From the NCBI RefSeq assembly GCF_000497045.1, contig NW_015961956.1, forward strand, positions 124,001-188,000: DNA of 64,000 nt, given 5' to 3'. This document shows, piece by piece, positions 46,994 to 56,130 of this stretch; the first letter of the stretch is position 1, and every line of letters begins with the position of its first letter. The DNA is from Kalmanozyma brasiliensis GHG001. Taxonomy: Eukaryota > Basidiomycota > Ustilaginomycetes > Ustilaginales. The translations under genes were made by a program, and so were the position numbers. The notes below the pieces were generated by a model. That model had not been told where the DNA came from. It made no database searches and worked only from the letters and a program-made list of their open reading frames with translations.

Positions 46994-48820
46994 ATGTCAT
47001 CGTCTTCCAGCTCCCAGCAGAAGGACCAGCAGGACAACAAAAAGTCGCAGCAGGACGGAAAGAAGCAAGATGGCAAGCAGCAGGACAAGGATGGAAAGAG
47101 CAAACCGAGAGAGAGCGTCGAGAGACCTCCGCTCGTCTACCTCACGAACAAGTGGATTCAGGAGCTGACACAGCGCATCCGAGCTCGACCTATCCCATGG
47201 GAAGGCTACCACCGCGCCGACCTGCTCAGCGCCGAGGAGCTCAAGATGATCAAGAGCGTCGACGCCATTGTCGTGGGTCAGGATCGATCTAAGCTCAACC
47301 CTCTCTTGGACGAGCAAGGCCAAGACTATGTCTCTCTATACCTGCGTCTGCTGTCCAAGCTCAGCCGCACCGATACCCTCCAGCAGATCCTCGTTCTCAT
47401 CGACGACATGCTCTCGGATCGCGATGATCGTCTCGAGCTGTTCCTGTCGCTCAACGGTCAAGAGGAGCAGGATGGAATCGGCTTCCCATGGAGGCCCTTC
47501 GTGAAGCTGCTTGATGTGCCGGACGACTTTGTGCAAATGAAGTCGGCGCAGTTCCTCACATTACTCCTCGTCTTCTCCGCATCACACCTCGAGCAGCCCA
47601 AGCCGCCTTCGTCGGTTCTGCCTCGTCTTTTGACGTTCCTGTCTTCGCTCCTGCGTGGCGCCAGCCAGAAGCCCAGCTCCAACTCGTCGGGGCGCGGTGC
47701 CAATGCCTCTCCCGCCGCACGACGAACCTCGCCCGACTTTGCGGAAGGCAACGGACCCGAAATCGCACTTGTCTTGCTGGAATCCCTCCTTCGCACGCAA
47801 AAGTACCGCGAGGAAGCCTGGGAGATCGACGTCGCCAAGATGGGTCAAGCGCAATCTTCCACTGGCAAAGGCAAATCCTCCAAGAAGAACGATGATGACG
47901 ATAGCGACGGCGACAATGACGACCAAGAGCAGCAGCACGAGGACGTCGATCGAGGCTTCCTCTCCGAACTCGCATACATCTTGCGGCTCAGCAACGCCCC
48001 TGCTGGCGGTCCTTCCTTTTTGAGCTCCAACTCGCCAGCCGGCTCCGGTTCCGCCACCCCTTCTCGCCAGACCACCAGCAGCAACGCAAGCACGCTCGTC
48101 GTCGGCGCCAACAACGGCACCAACACCACGCGCGCCGGTACGCAGCTGGTCTACCAGGTCGTTCTCTGCCTGTGGCTGCTCAGCTTCAACGCCGACATTG
48201 CGGCTGAGCTCAACGTCAAGCTCGGGCTGATCCCGATCCTGGTCGATGTGGCGCGCAATGCGGTCAAGGAGAAGGTGACGCGTGTGACGGTAGCCACGTT
48301 CCGCAACTTGCTCGCCAAAGCACCCGATGCCAATGCACCCGTGATGCTGGGGAGCAAGTGTTTGACCTTGACCGAGAATTTGCAGTCGCGCAAGTGGTCG
48401 GATGACGAGATCAACGAAGACCTCGAGTTCCTCAAAACCGAACTCAGCGAGCGACTCAAGACCATGACGACGTGGGACGAGTACCTGTCGGAACTCCAGT
48501 CCGGACAGCTTACGTTCGAATCGCCCTGTCACGAGATGGACGAGTTCTGGAAGGAGAACGCGCCCAAATTTGTCGATGAAGACGGAAAAGTGTTGAAGCA
48601 GCTGGTGAAGGTGCTCAAGGAGAGCGAGGATGCTACGACGCTCAGTGTGGCCTGTTCGGACGTGGGCAAGTTCGTCCACTTTTTCGAGCAGGGCAAGAAA
48701 CGCGTGGGGGAGCTGGGCGCCAAGACGAGGATCATGGAGTTGATGGGACACGACGATGCTAATGTCAAGTACTATGCGCTGCATACGGTGGGTAAGCTGG
48801 TCAGTGCTAGCTGGAGGTAG
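46994..48820 (+). CDS. VMA13: V-type proton ATPase subunit H (Vma13)
   Basis: The 608-residue protein is an armadillo-type helical protein, longer than yeast Vma13 (478). An N-terminal Gln/Lys/Asp-rich tail (about 1-40) precedes PPLVYLTNKWIQELTQRIR. The family core follows, with SNAP..FNADIAAELNVKLGLIP and VTVATFRNLLAK. The C-terminal domain contains FWKENAPKFVDEDGKVLKQL, LSVACSDVGKFVHFFEQGKK and the ending NVKYYALHTVGKLVSASWR. Extra length comes from two inserts: Ser/Arg-rich at about 220-245, and acidic plus Ser/Gly/Asn-rich at about 285-375. Subunit H links V1 to Vo and activates the pump that acidifies vacuole and endosomes. ATG 46994 sits in ACCATGTC. Confidence 0.94.
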   Translation: MSSSSSSQQKDQQDNKKSQQDGKKQDGKQQDKDGKSKPRESVERPPLVYLTNKWIQELTQRIRARPIPWEGYHRADLLSAEELKMIKSVDAIVVGQDRSKLNPLLDEQGQDYVSLYLRLLSKLSRTDTLQQILVLIDDMLSDRDDRLELFLSLNGQEEQDGIGFPWRPFVKLLDVPDDFVQMKSAQFLTLLLVFSASHLEQPKPPSSVLPRLLTFLSSLLRGASQKPSSNSSGRGANASPAARRTSPDFAEGNGPEIALVLLESLLRTQKYREEAWEIDVAKMGQAQSSTGKGKSSKKNDDDDSDGDNDDQEQQHEDVDRGFLSELAYILRLSNAPAGGPSFLSSNSPAGSGSATPSRQTTSSNASTLVVGANNGTNTTRAGTQLVYQVVLCLWLLSFNADIAAELNVKLGLIPILVDVARNAVKEKVTRVTVATFRNLLAKAPDANAPVMLGSKCLTLTENLQSRKWSDDEINEDLEFLKTELSERLKTMTTWDEYLSELQSGQLTFESPCHEMDEFWKENAPKFVDEDGKVLKQLVKVLKESEDATTLSVACSDVGKFVHFFEQGKKRVGELGAKTRIMELMGHDDANVKYYALHTVGKLVSASWR

Positions 48821-48886
48821 ACTGTTTTGTTCATTCGCTGTTGGTTTCGTTGCAATCAGATGAAATTTCATGCCGGACAGCGAGGT

Positions 48887-50458
48887 TTATATGAGCAGTG
48901 GCGAGTCGATCACTGAGAACCCGACCGCGACACCGCCCTCATCACTCTCCCTACCCTTGGTTCTGAGCAAATACCCTCCGGACCTGTGATGATGCACCTT
49001 GACCTTTTCAGCCCCGTTCTCGAACAGCACCGCACCATACACGCCCAGCTCCGAAACCGTATCTTTGGCCAACACCGCGCCTGCCCTCGCATCCTTGGTC
49101 GCTGCCTTGACCAAATAGTTCCCCAACCCAGCAGGTGGCTTGATCAAACTCATCAAGATATACGCCTGTCTCTTCGCCACTGCACCCTTTTCCCCTTCTC
49201 CCGCTTCCAGCTGTGCGAGGAACCCGGGGATGTCTTCGCGATACACGTTGTTTCCGCCACCCTCGCGTTGGGGCTTGAGCACGAAGTTCTGTGGTTCTGT
49301 TTGTGCGAGTTCGTACCCCTTCTGCCCGAGAGGCGAGGTGTCGAGTGGATAGAGGTCCGAGAATGTCTCTCTCATCTCGTTGACCTTGTTCTCCATGCCG
49401 ATGGTCGAAAGGAGAGGTTCGAGTCGATCCGGCTCAGCTAGGACCTGTTGGACCTTCTTGGCCCCCGCCAGTTGGACGGCGATCGAGGGGCACTTGATGG
49501 CGCGACTTCGCTCGAGCTGCTTCCTCGTCTCCCAATCTTTCGCGCTTGCGTAGTCCGAAGGGCCGTAGCCGGCGCGGTAGTAGACGACGCTGATCTCGAT
49601 TTCGCCCAGCACGGGGTGGGCGAGCAACAGCTTGCGATCTTGGCCAGTCAACGACATGCGTTGTGCGATCTCGGCAAAGGTTTGGCGAACGACGCGGATG
49701 CCCTGCGCCTGAAGCGCGTGCTCGAGCGGTCGTTGGTCGAATGCGTTTCGCTCGCCCTCTTGGACGACAAACAGCACGTATGCTTGCGCGGTTGCATTGT
49801 AGGCGGCGTGCGCTTTGGCCAGTCCCTCAATGAGCACCTCCTGCGCGGCGTTGAGGGGCAAGTTGTCCAAGCTCTTCAGCTGTTCGTGCGCCCCAAGATA
49901 GTCCGTAGTCGACGCCAAATGACGATGCAACCCATTCACCTTGGTACACAGCGCCCCGAAGCTCGCGCTGATCGTGTTGAACTCGACCTGTTTGAGCTCC
50001 AGTTCGCCGGATCGACTTCCCTTCTCCCCCTCGCTCGCGGCATCGTGGAGCAAATAATCGCTTCGAAACAGACCCAAGCTGAGCGGCTGGACCAAGTCAT
50101 CTTTCACGGAGATGTAAATGTCCCAGAGCTGCTTCTGGAATTCGTCGACGTGAATGACAGATTGACCGATGACGCGTTGCAGAAAAGTGTGGTCGGACGA
50201 GACTTGAGCGTACAAGAGGTCGTATGCGGGCTGGATGGATTGGGCTCTGTCGAAGAGGGCGCGGGGGAAGGGCGAGGGGAGGAGGGAGAAGGGGGCGTGG
50301 ATGGCGCTGTCGAGAGCGGGCGCGGTGGTGGGGGAGAGGGCGACGGGTCGGTAGACGATGCCGTGCGCGAGGGCGTAGTCGGTGGCTTGGTCGGAGAGGT
50401 ACGACACCGCCTCGGAGGGCAGGCTGGGTGGCCACGATGGCAGAAGGGGTATCGACAT
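48887..50458 (-). CDS. GSH2: Glutathione synthetase
   Basis: Start chosen at ATG 50458 (SIPLLPSWPPSLPSEAV), giving 523 residues, near the eukaryotic norm of about 470-500. In this numbering QVEFNTISASFG (157-168) is the substrate-binding block, YYRAGYGPSDY (293-303) is conserved, and FVLKPQREGGGNNVY (392-406) holds the ATP-grasp glycine loop. The C-terminus has the conserved GGYLLRTK and EGGVAVGFSVIDS. The enzyme ligates gamma-glutamylcysteine and glycine to glutathione in the cytosol. A further in-frame ATG at 50575 would add 39 residues with an almost purely aliphatic stretch; I regard this as pyrimidine-rich leader. The stop lies 66 bases from VMA13's stop (convergent). Confidence 0.93.
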   Translation of the reverse strand: MSIPLLPSWPPSLPSEAVSYLSDQATDYALAHGIVYRPVALSPTTAPALDSAIHAPFSLLPSPFPRALFDRAQSIQPAYDLLYAQVSSDHTFLQRVIGQSVIHVDEFQKQLWDIYISVKDDLVQPLSLGLFRSDYLLHDAASEGEKGSRSGELELKQVEFNTISASFGALCTKVNGLHRHLASTTDYLGAHEQLKSLDNLPLNAAQEVLIEGLAKAHAAYNATAQAYVLFVVQEGERNAFDQRPLEHALQAQGIRVVRQTFAEIAQRMSLTGQDRKLLLAHPVLGEIEISVVYYRAGYGPSDYASAKDWETRKQLERSRAIKCPSIAVQLAGAKKVQQVLAEPDRLEPLLSTIGMENKVNEMRETFSDLYPLDTSPLGQKGYELAQTEPQNFVLKPQREGGGNNVYREDIPGFLAQLEAGEGEKGAVAKRQAYILMSLIKPPAGLGNYLVKAATKDARAGAVLAKDTVSELGVYGAVLFENGAEKVKVHHHRSGGYLLRTKGRESDEGGVAVGFSVIDSPLLI

Positions 50459-50863
50459 TGTCGGCGAGTGGAGCTTGCCCAGGTGTGGTAGAAGCAGGAG
50501 AAGAGGTAGGAGGAGAAGCGAGAGAAGGATGAGCATGAGGGATTGGAAGTGACCCGTGCAGGACGATCGCGCCATCCGAGAAATCTTCTTGGTCTGGCTT
50601 ATTTCCGACCAGGACCCTGAATTGCTAAAGTCACACGGATCATCCGTTCAACGCTTCCATCGTCACACTCATCCACCATCGGCTGGGCCGACTGACTCGC
50701 ACACCACTCAGGAACAGCTTTGCCACCTCTCTCTGCAAGAAACGACGGCTTCTCACCCTCCGTACTGAGTCGAAGCGCTTCTTCCCACATTCCCCCGCGC
50801 AATCGCTGCCGAAGAATCTCTCCTCATTCAAGCTCGCACACCGGTCCACCCGCATCACACACG
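50459..50863. promoter_or_regulatory. Shared divergent promoter region, GSH2 / MED31
   Basis: About 405 bases between two divergent ATGs. Pyrimidine-rich on both outgoing strands, as expected for leaders. No TATA box recognised and no further gene. Confidence 0.5.
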
Positions 50864-51274
50864 ATGACCACCCACACCGTCTCGCAAGAAGTTGCCCCCA
50901 CCACCAACACGATCAACGACCACCTCCGCACGGCAAACCAAACGACCTTCTCGCGCGACCTCGAATTCCTCTCCTCCCTCGCCAACCCGTACTACCTCAA
51001 CCACCTCGCGCTCTCCGGGGTCCTCTCATCCCCATCGTTCCTGCGCTACCTGCGCTACCTCGACTACTTTCGACATCCACGCTACGTTCGGTACCTGCAG
51101 TATCCGCAGGCGTTGCACTTCCTAGATCTGCTGCAGAGGGAGGAGGAGTTCAGGATTGCCTGTCGTGACGCAGGATTTGTCGGTGAGGTCATGGCGAGGC
51201 AGGTGGGACATTGGGCGACGTGGAGGGATCCAGAGGGGCAAACAGGGGAGCAGGGGGAGGAAGGGCAGGCGTAA
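50864..51274 (+). CDS. MED31: Mediator complex subunit 31 (Soh1)
   Basis: The ATG at 50864 gives a 136-residue protein, the normal size for Med31. The whole central part is the invariant family core: FLSSLANPYYLNHLALSG, then FLRYLRYLDYFRHPRYVRYLQYP and ALHFLDLLQREEEFRIACRD. Med31 sits in the Mediator middle module with Med7 and helps RNA polymerase II transcription and elongation. An in-frame extension to 50720 encodes only low-complexity leader sequence and is rejected. The C-terminus (EGQTGEQGEEGQA) is a variable tail. It is short and easily missed between two large genes. Confidence 0.95.
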   Translation: MTTHTVSQEVAPTTNTINDHLRTANQTTFSRDLEFLSSLANPYYLNHLALSGVLSSPSFLRYLRYLDYFRHPRYVRYLQYPQALHFLDLLQREEEFRIACRDAGFVGEVMARQVGHWATWRDPEGQTGEQGEEGQA

Positions 51275-51407
51275 GATCATTGGCCGGGGTGCCTTCAATA
51301 TACCCATTTCCGCATGTCCATCTCGCTGCGTCTTGAAGGAATGTCTCGACTCACACCCAGGACACACACATCAAAGACTGAGACAAGCATACGTTGATCG
51401 GCATTTC

Positions 51408-53228
51408 TCACCTGTACCGCGCATGATGATGTTCCTCAACCAGCCCTTGGCCCGTAACCCTCTCACCACTCGTCCCCCATCCACTCAGATCCGCCTCCTC
51501 CTCGATCTTTCTCAACCTCTCCCTCTCCTCGTCGCTGACCACCCTCGCCCCCCTCTCTACGATCTCCTGGCTGACCCTTTGCGTATCCAGCTCCAAGGCA
51601 TCCGATTCGCCCGTCATGTTCCGCCGCACCTTGCCGCGTTCTCGCCCTTCATCAAAGAGCAGGCTGTTTTCGTCCTCGCCCACCTGTTCGTAGTCGTTGT
51701 CTCTGGGAGCGCTGGGCTGGGTGGTGCCGAAGATGCTGCTTGCGCGGCTGCGGATGCTGTCGCCCAGCTCGTTGAGTCCTGAGATGCCCTGGCCTACGGA
51801 ATCGGCGCCGCGCGTGATGAGTCGGTACTTGAGGAAGTTGTACATGCCAATGCCCAACAGGGTGATGCACAGGCCGGTGACGTTGATCGGCGTCAACTCG
51901 TCGCCAAACACGCTGCTGGCAAGCGCGATGGTCAAGACCTCCTTGAAGATCCCCGCCACACTCAGCGTGACCACGCTCGTCCGCTTGATCAGGGCGAACT
52001 CGGAGAGATTCATCCCAAATGCGAGGAATCCTGGTCCGGCCATCAACCCTATCGTCCCTATCGCATGGGCCCAGGTGTCAAAATACCCCGATTTGGCCGC
52101 AAAGATCGCATACCACGACTCGAATGCCGCCGACAGGCTGATCAGCGCGACACCCATGATCGGTGCGAGCCAGAAAACCGTCGCTACGGGATTGCTCATG
52201 CCCATCTCCTCCCTGTCCAACAGAATCTGCGTCAGCGCCCATCGCAACCCTCCCAACGCCGACGCCGTCAACACCTGCACCGCTCCCGTCAGAACGAACT
52301 TGGTCTCCGCTGCCACCATCATCACCACTCCGACCGTGATCAGCGCGATAATGCCGATCAGACTCCACCGAATGACCTCCAACCCAAACACAAAGGCGAA
52401 GAAGAGCACAAAGGCGAGGTTGGAGCTCTTGCACATGGTATAGAACGTCAACGTGATGGTCTTGAGACTCGTGTTCGACAGACCGATATCGAAAGCGGTG
52501 GCCAGTGCGCACGGTACGACTTTGGTGGCCCAATTCGCGCCCGATGGTCTCGACGGTGTGCCGTTGGCCTTCCTCGGCACGCACGATGGGAACAGCCGCA
52601 ATGCGAGACTCGATAGCCCGAATTGCATCATCATGTGCCAACTGGTGACGAAGAGTGGGAAGGAGAAGTGGTGTTTGGTGGTATCGAACATCCATTTGTT
52701 GTAGACCGAGATGGCGGTGGAGAAGGCGTACCAGCAGAGGATGAGGAGGATGTTGACCACGCCCGCTTTCCAGTAGGCCTCCTGGCGTTCTGCTAGGGTG
52801 CCACCCGATTGACGCTCGAGGGAACGGGTGGAGGGTGCGTGAGAGGCTTGCTCGGCCAGCCGCCAGTAGGTGCGTGGATCGAGCGACTGGCTGAATGTGT
52901 TGGAACCGACTCGGTGGACAAAGGCTGGGGCGATATCGTCGCGGTAGGGTGTCGAGGTGCCGCTGCGCTCGTTGCTGGTGAGCGGCTGTGATTCTGCGTC
53001 GGGCGTTGCATCTTCGTCTTCGTGCGAGCCTTGATGGCGCAGATGCGACGGTGTCGCGGTGTAGGGCTTGGGAGAGGCTCGTATTGTGTCGCCGGATCCT
53101 TTCTCTGGAGCCACGTCGGCCGAGTTGCGCGCGGACGAGCTGGTCGGGAAGAAGAGAATGTCGGATTCGGACGACTCTATCGAATGATCTGTATGGACCG
53201 AGCGAGCATCTGCCGGTCGAGCGTCCAT
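51408..53228 (-). CDS. Drug/metabolite transporter, SLC35C2-like (TPT family)
   Basis: The 606-residue membrane protein has a disordered N-terminus (about 1-145) and about ten hydrophobic segments from about 150 to 485. The typical TPT/nucleotide-sugar-transporter blocks are visible: VYNKWMF, SLKTITLTFYTMCKSSN, FVLFFAFVFGLE, VQVLTASALGGLRWALTQILL, and a late block with VTLSVAGIFKEVLTI followed by INVTGLCITLLGIGMYNFLKY. It is most like fungal relatives of human SLC35C2/yeast Ymd8, Golgi or ER proteins with uncertain substrate. The C-terminal 120 residues are polar and acidic, probably cytosolic. The frame starts at ATG 53228. Substrate cannot be read from sequence. Confidence 0.87.
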   Translation of the reverse strand: MDARPADARSVHTDHSIESSESDILFFPTSSSARNSADVAPEKGSGDTIRASPKPYTATPSHLRHQGSHEDEDATPDAESQPLTSNERSGTSTPYRDDIAPAFVHRVGSNTFSQSLDPRTYWRLAEQASHAPSTRSLERQSGGTLAERQEAYWKAGVVNILLILCWYAFSTAISVYNKWMFDTTKHHFSFPLFVTSWHMMMQFGLSSLALRLFPSCVPRKANGTPSRPSGANWATKVVPCALATAFDIGLSNTSLKTITLTFYTMCKSSNLAFVLFFAFVFGLEVIRWSLIGIIALITVGVVMMVAAETKFVLTGAVQVLTASALGGLRWALTQILLDREEMGMSNPVATVFWLAPIMGVALISLSAAFESWYAIFAAKSGYFDTWAHAIGTIGLMAGPGFLAFGMNLSEFALIKRTSVVTLSVAGIFKEVLTIALASSVFGDELTPINVTGLCITLLGIGMYNFLKYRLITRGADSVGQGISGLNELGDSIRSRASSIFGTTQPSAPRDNDYEQVGEDENSLLFDEGRERGKVRRNMTGESDALELDTQRVSQEIVERGARVVSDEERERLRKIEEEADLSGWGTSGERVTGQGLVEEHHHARYR

Positions 53229-53809
53229 CTTTGCTTCTTAGGCCTCGTCGGGGGACGGCTCATAGATATCGAATTGAGCTCTCGAGTCGTGAAGCGTGAA
53301 ACGTCTACGCAGACATGCTGACGACGCGACTATCTGCTCCGGCCTTGGTGACGAAGCAGACCGATGCTGTGGTTGCTTGTGGTTAGGTCGTGTGAGGGAG
53401 GAAGGTGTGACTGAAGCAAGTGAGGTCGGCCAAAGCGGGTTCGTGCATCAATAGTTAGCCAACAGACCGACAACGTGCGACCCTTGCAGCCAAGTGTGAC
53501 TGTGTTAGGCTTGCTCTTGACAGACCACCAAGCTAAAATTCACGCAACACCTGCAGATCTTGAGACGCGCTCTTTCCCGCTTCAAGAGCAGCTGCTTCTT
53601 CCTCACGGCGGACCCTGAACATGCTTCGGAAGACACTTCCGTATCTTTGTCCAATCTTCAGACTGTACCGTGACGCTCAAGCTGCTTGTAACGCTGACCT
53701 TCTTCATCACAATTGCTCGGATCCACGATGCAACAGACAGTTCCATTCCTTGACTGACGTCGATGATCGACACGATTGCGGTGCACCAAGAGCTGACCTT
53801 GCGAAACCA
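53229..53809. other. Intergenic region between SDR and transporter genes
   Basis: About 580 bases, containing the promoter of the minus-strand transporter and the 3' side of the SDR gene. The plus-strand frame entering from 53621 is antisense to the SDR gene and not real. Confidence 0.5.
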
Positions 53810-54754
53810 CTAGGACCCGAACCAGCTGCCGTGCGACAGGTGCAGCACCTGGCCGGTCATGATGTTGGACGAGCCTGCGTCGGCGAGGAAGACGTACGCG
53901 GCGCCCATCTCTGCCGGCTGACCAGGCCTACCGTGCAAAGGCACGCCACCGATTCCCCAGCCCTCCATGTTGTCCTCGCTGCGGCTTGCGGGCTGCAGCG
54001 GCGTGTAGACCGGTCCGGGAGCGACGGCGTTGACGCGAATCCCGCGCGGTGCGAGGTGGAGCGCCATACTGCGAGTGAAGGAGACGAGGGCGCCCTTGGT
54101 GGAGCTGTAGTCGATCATAGCTGCGCTGCCCTTGTACGCCGTTACCGAGGACGACTGGATGATGGTCGAGCCGCGCTTCATGTGGGGCAAGGCGAATTTG
54201 GTCAGTGCAAAGGCACCCAGCACATTGCTGCGGAAGGTGCTCTCCGTGACATTGAGATCGATCTCCTCAAAATTGGGAGAGGGCACCTGCTTGGACGCGT
54301 TGTTGACGACAATGTCGATGGTGCCCCACTTGGCGAGGTGCTTCTCGACGAGTTCCTTGCAGTACAAATCCTGTTCGAGATTGCCAGGCACACGGAGAAT
54401 CTCGTGCGTTCCCATGGGCGCTTCACGGACGAGCTTCTCGACCATGTCAGCGTCCTTCTCCTCCTCGGGCAGATAGGCGATGGTGACGTTGGCACCCTCG
54501 CGAGCAAAGAAGAGCGCAGCGCTGCGACCGATACCAGAATCACCACCGGTAACGATGGCGGACTTGCCCTCGAGCTTGCCGCTGCCTCCATATTCTTCGA
54601 GATAAGGCTTGCCGTCTTTGTCCCACTTTTCGACCTTGATGTGCTCGGCGAGCGGCTCCATCGACTGGTCCTCGCCGGGAAGCTCCTGCTTCTGACCCTT
54701 GGGGTAGTAGTTGGGGTAGGCGGTGACCACCTCGTCTTCCTGCTGCGATGACAT
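53810..54754 (-). CDS. Short-chain dehydrogenase/reductase (YghA/YhdF-like SDR)
   Basis: The 314-residue protein is a classical-type SDR with an N-terminal extension of about 60 residues typical of the YghA/YhdF group ([20 protein letters not shown]). The NAD(P)-binding motif TGGDSGIG is at 69-76 and NNAS at 151-154. The catalytic residues are Ser202/203 (QSSSVTAY), Tyr216 and Lys220 (YSSTKGA). The C-terminus (GQVLHLSHG) is conserved in the group. Such enzymes oxidise or reduce alcohols/aldehydes; the substrate is not predictable. This group is common in bacteria and scattered in fungi, so an ancient transfer is possible, but codon use looks like its neighbours. A TATA-like box lies about 82 bases before the ATG. 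Confidence 0.92.
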   Translation of the reverse strand: MSSQQEDEVVTAYPNYYPKGQKQELPGEDQSMEPLAEHIKVEKWDKDGKPYLEEYGGSGKLEGKSAIVTGGDSGIGRSAALFFAREGANVTIAYLPEEEKDADMVEKLVREAPMGTHEILRVPGNLEQDLYCKELVEKHLAKWGTIDIVVNNASKQVPSPNFEEIDLNVTESTFRSNVLGAFALTKFALPHMKRGSTIIQSSSVTAYKGSAAMIDYSSTKGALVSFTRSMALHLAPRGIRVNAVAPGPVYTPLQPASRSEDNMEGWGIGGVPLHGRPGQPAEMGAAYVFLADAGSSNIMTGQVLHLSHGSWFGS

Positions 54755-56130
54755 GGCGAAGTAGCGTGTTGGGCCTGAGGTGAAGGGAAAGGTTGATCGA
54801 GTGAGACGGAAGGACGAGTGGATGCCAAGGTGTCCACTATATACCCTTGCTCATGGCTTCAAGAATGCGAGCGTGTTGAGGGCATGCCTGTCATCATGCT
54901 CAAGGTCACGGACCTGCACTCAGATGGCATCAGTAACGCCCCTACAAAGGCTTGACGAGCTCATTGTGTCGGTCAAAGCGCTCGCTGAGTGAGATCTGTA
55001 GTCACCGAGGCCAAGCATCGTGACGGAAGAGGCATCGGCGCGGACGAGGCAGGCTGGTCACACATGGCCTTCCAAAGTAACAGTTTGGCAGCTCGCCTTG
55101 AAAAATAGACAGGGTGCTGAATCATCGTGGGCGTCATTCGGCGCTTCCTTCCAAGCAAAGTCTGTTGTTCCACTGATTTTGTCGTTTTGCGCATTTCCAT
55201 CGATTGGGCGGAGTGAGAAACTCCAGGCCGGCTGATCAGCATTTTGATACTGCCGAAGACTTCGTGACCGCGGTCACGAGAGTGAGGCAGCTTGGACAAG
55301 ATGGCATCCATGACATGTGTCAGCTGCAAGCATATGAGGTACTCCTGGTCGCGTGGCCTGTCCGAAGTTCCTCCGGCTCACGCTATCCAGTCCCCTCTCG
55401 CCCATGGCTGAGAGGCTCCGGCACAGAGCCAAGGGGCTAAGACCTTGATCTGCTGGCTTGCATTCTGCAGTGAGTCTGCGGCACGCTCACAGTTGTGACT
55501 CGAGCTTCATCGTCTTCAGCGACTGAGCTTTCTTCCAAAGATGCACCCCGCATATCCGTGCAAGCAGAATCGCTCTTCGAGTGCTGCTTTCCAAAATGCA
55601 GGGTGTGCAATTCTTGCAGCAAAAACGCGCTCAGCTTAGCAGAGCATACAGCAGCAGGGTCCAGCAGGGTGGCGCGAGCTCAAATTGGTCGCCCTGCGCA
55701 GCAATGCAGCTGAGCGCTTTCCGGCCCGTATCAAATCGCCGGGTTCAGGGTCATCAATGTCGAAGACCCTTTCCTTGCCACCTCGCTTCTCCATCTCTTC
55801 GCAAGCTTCTATCGATCGCAGCTGCTAGTCTGTTCATCGTCGCAGGATCAGACTCGCCAGCCTACTTTCTACGCTTCCAACGCAAGGCGTGGCGATCTGC
55901 GCCACATTGGGAAGTTGCCCAACTCTCGCAGGTCGAGTCATTTCTCGTCTCAATCGTCAAAGCTTGGCTCAACCGGAGACCGCAAGCCATCCGCTTCGTT
56001 TGCGTCTCCAGTCCTGTTCAACACTGGTCCTTGACCTTTCCAAGCAACGTGGACTTCGTCTCATCGTCCAGCACTGTCGTGGGAGCAACTCGTAACCACC
56101 ATTGGGCCAGGAAAGACCGCCATTGACATC
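54755..56130. other. Divergent intergenic region, SDR / GTPBP1-like
   Basis: About 1.4 kb holding promoters for both genes. The final 300 bases before 56131 are pyrimidine-rich on the plus strand, leader-like. No frame here has recognisable domains and no tRNA was found. Confidence 0.45.
54836..54844 (-). promoter_or_regulatory. TATA box of the SDR gene
   Basis: GTATATAGT on the minus strand, about 82 bases upstream of the ATG at 54754. This is a good TATA consensus at a distance that leaves a leader of about 55 nt. Strong TATA boxes in fungi often mark inducible or stress genes, which fits a stress-type SDR. Confidence 0.6.

Noticed and set aside
47582..48871. 429-codon minus-strand frame
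   Set aside because: Antisense to VMA13, with no domain of its own.
53621..54751. 376-codon plus-strand frame
   Set aside because: Antisense to the SDR gene, which has full catalytic motifs on the other strand.
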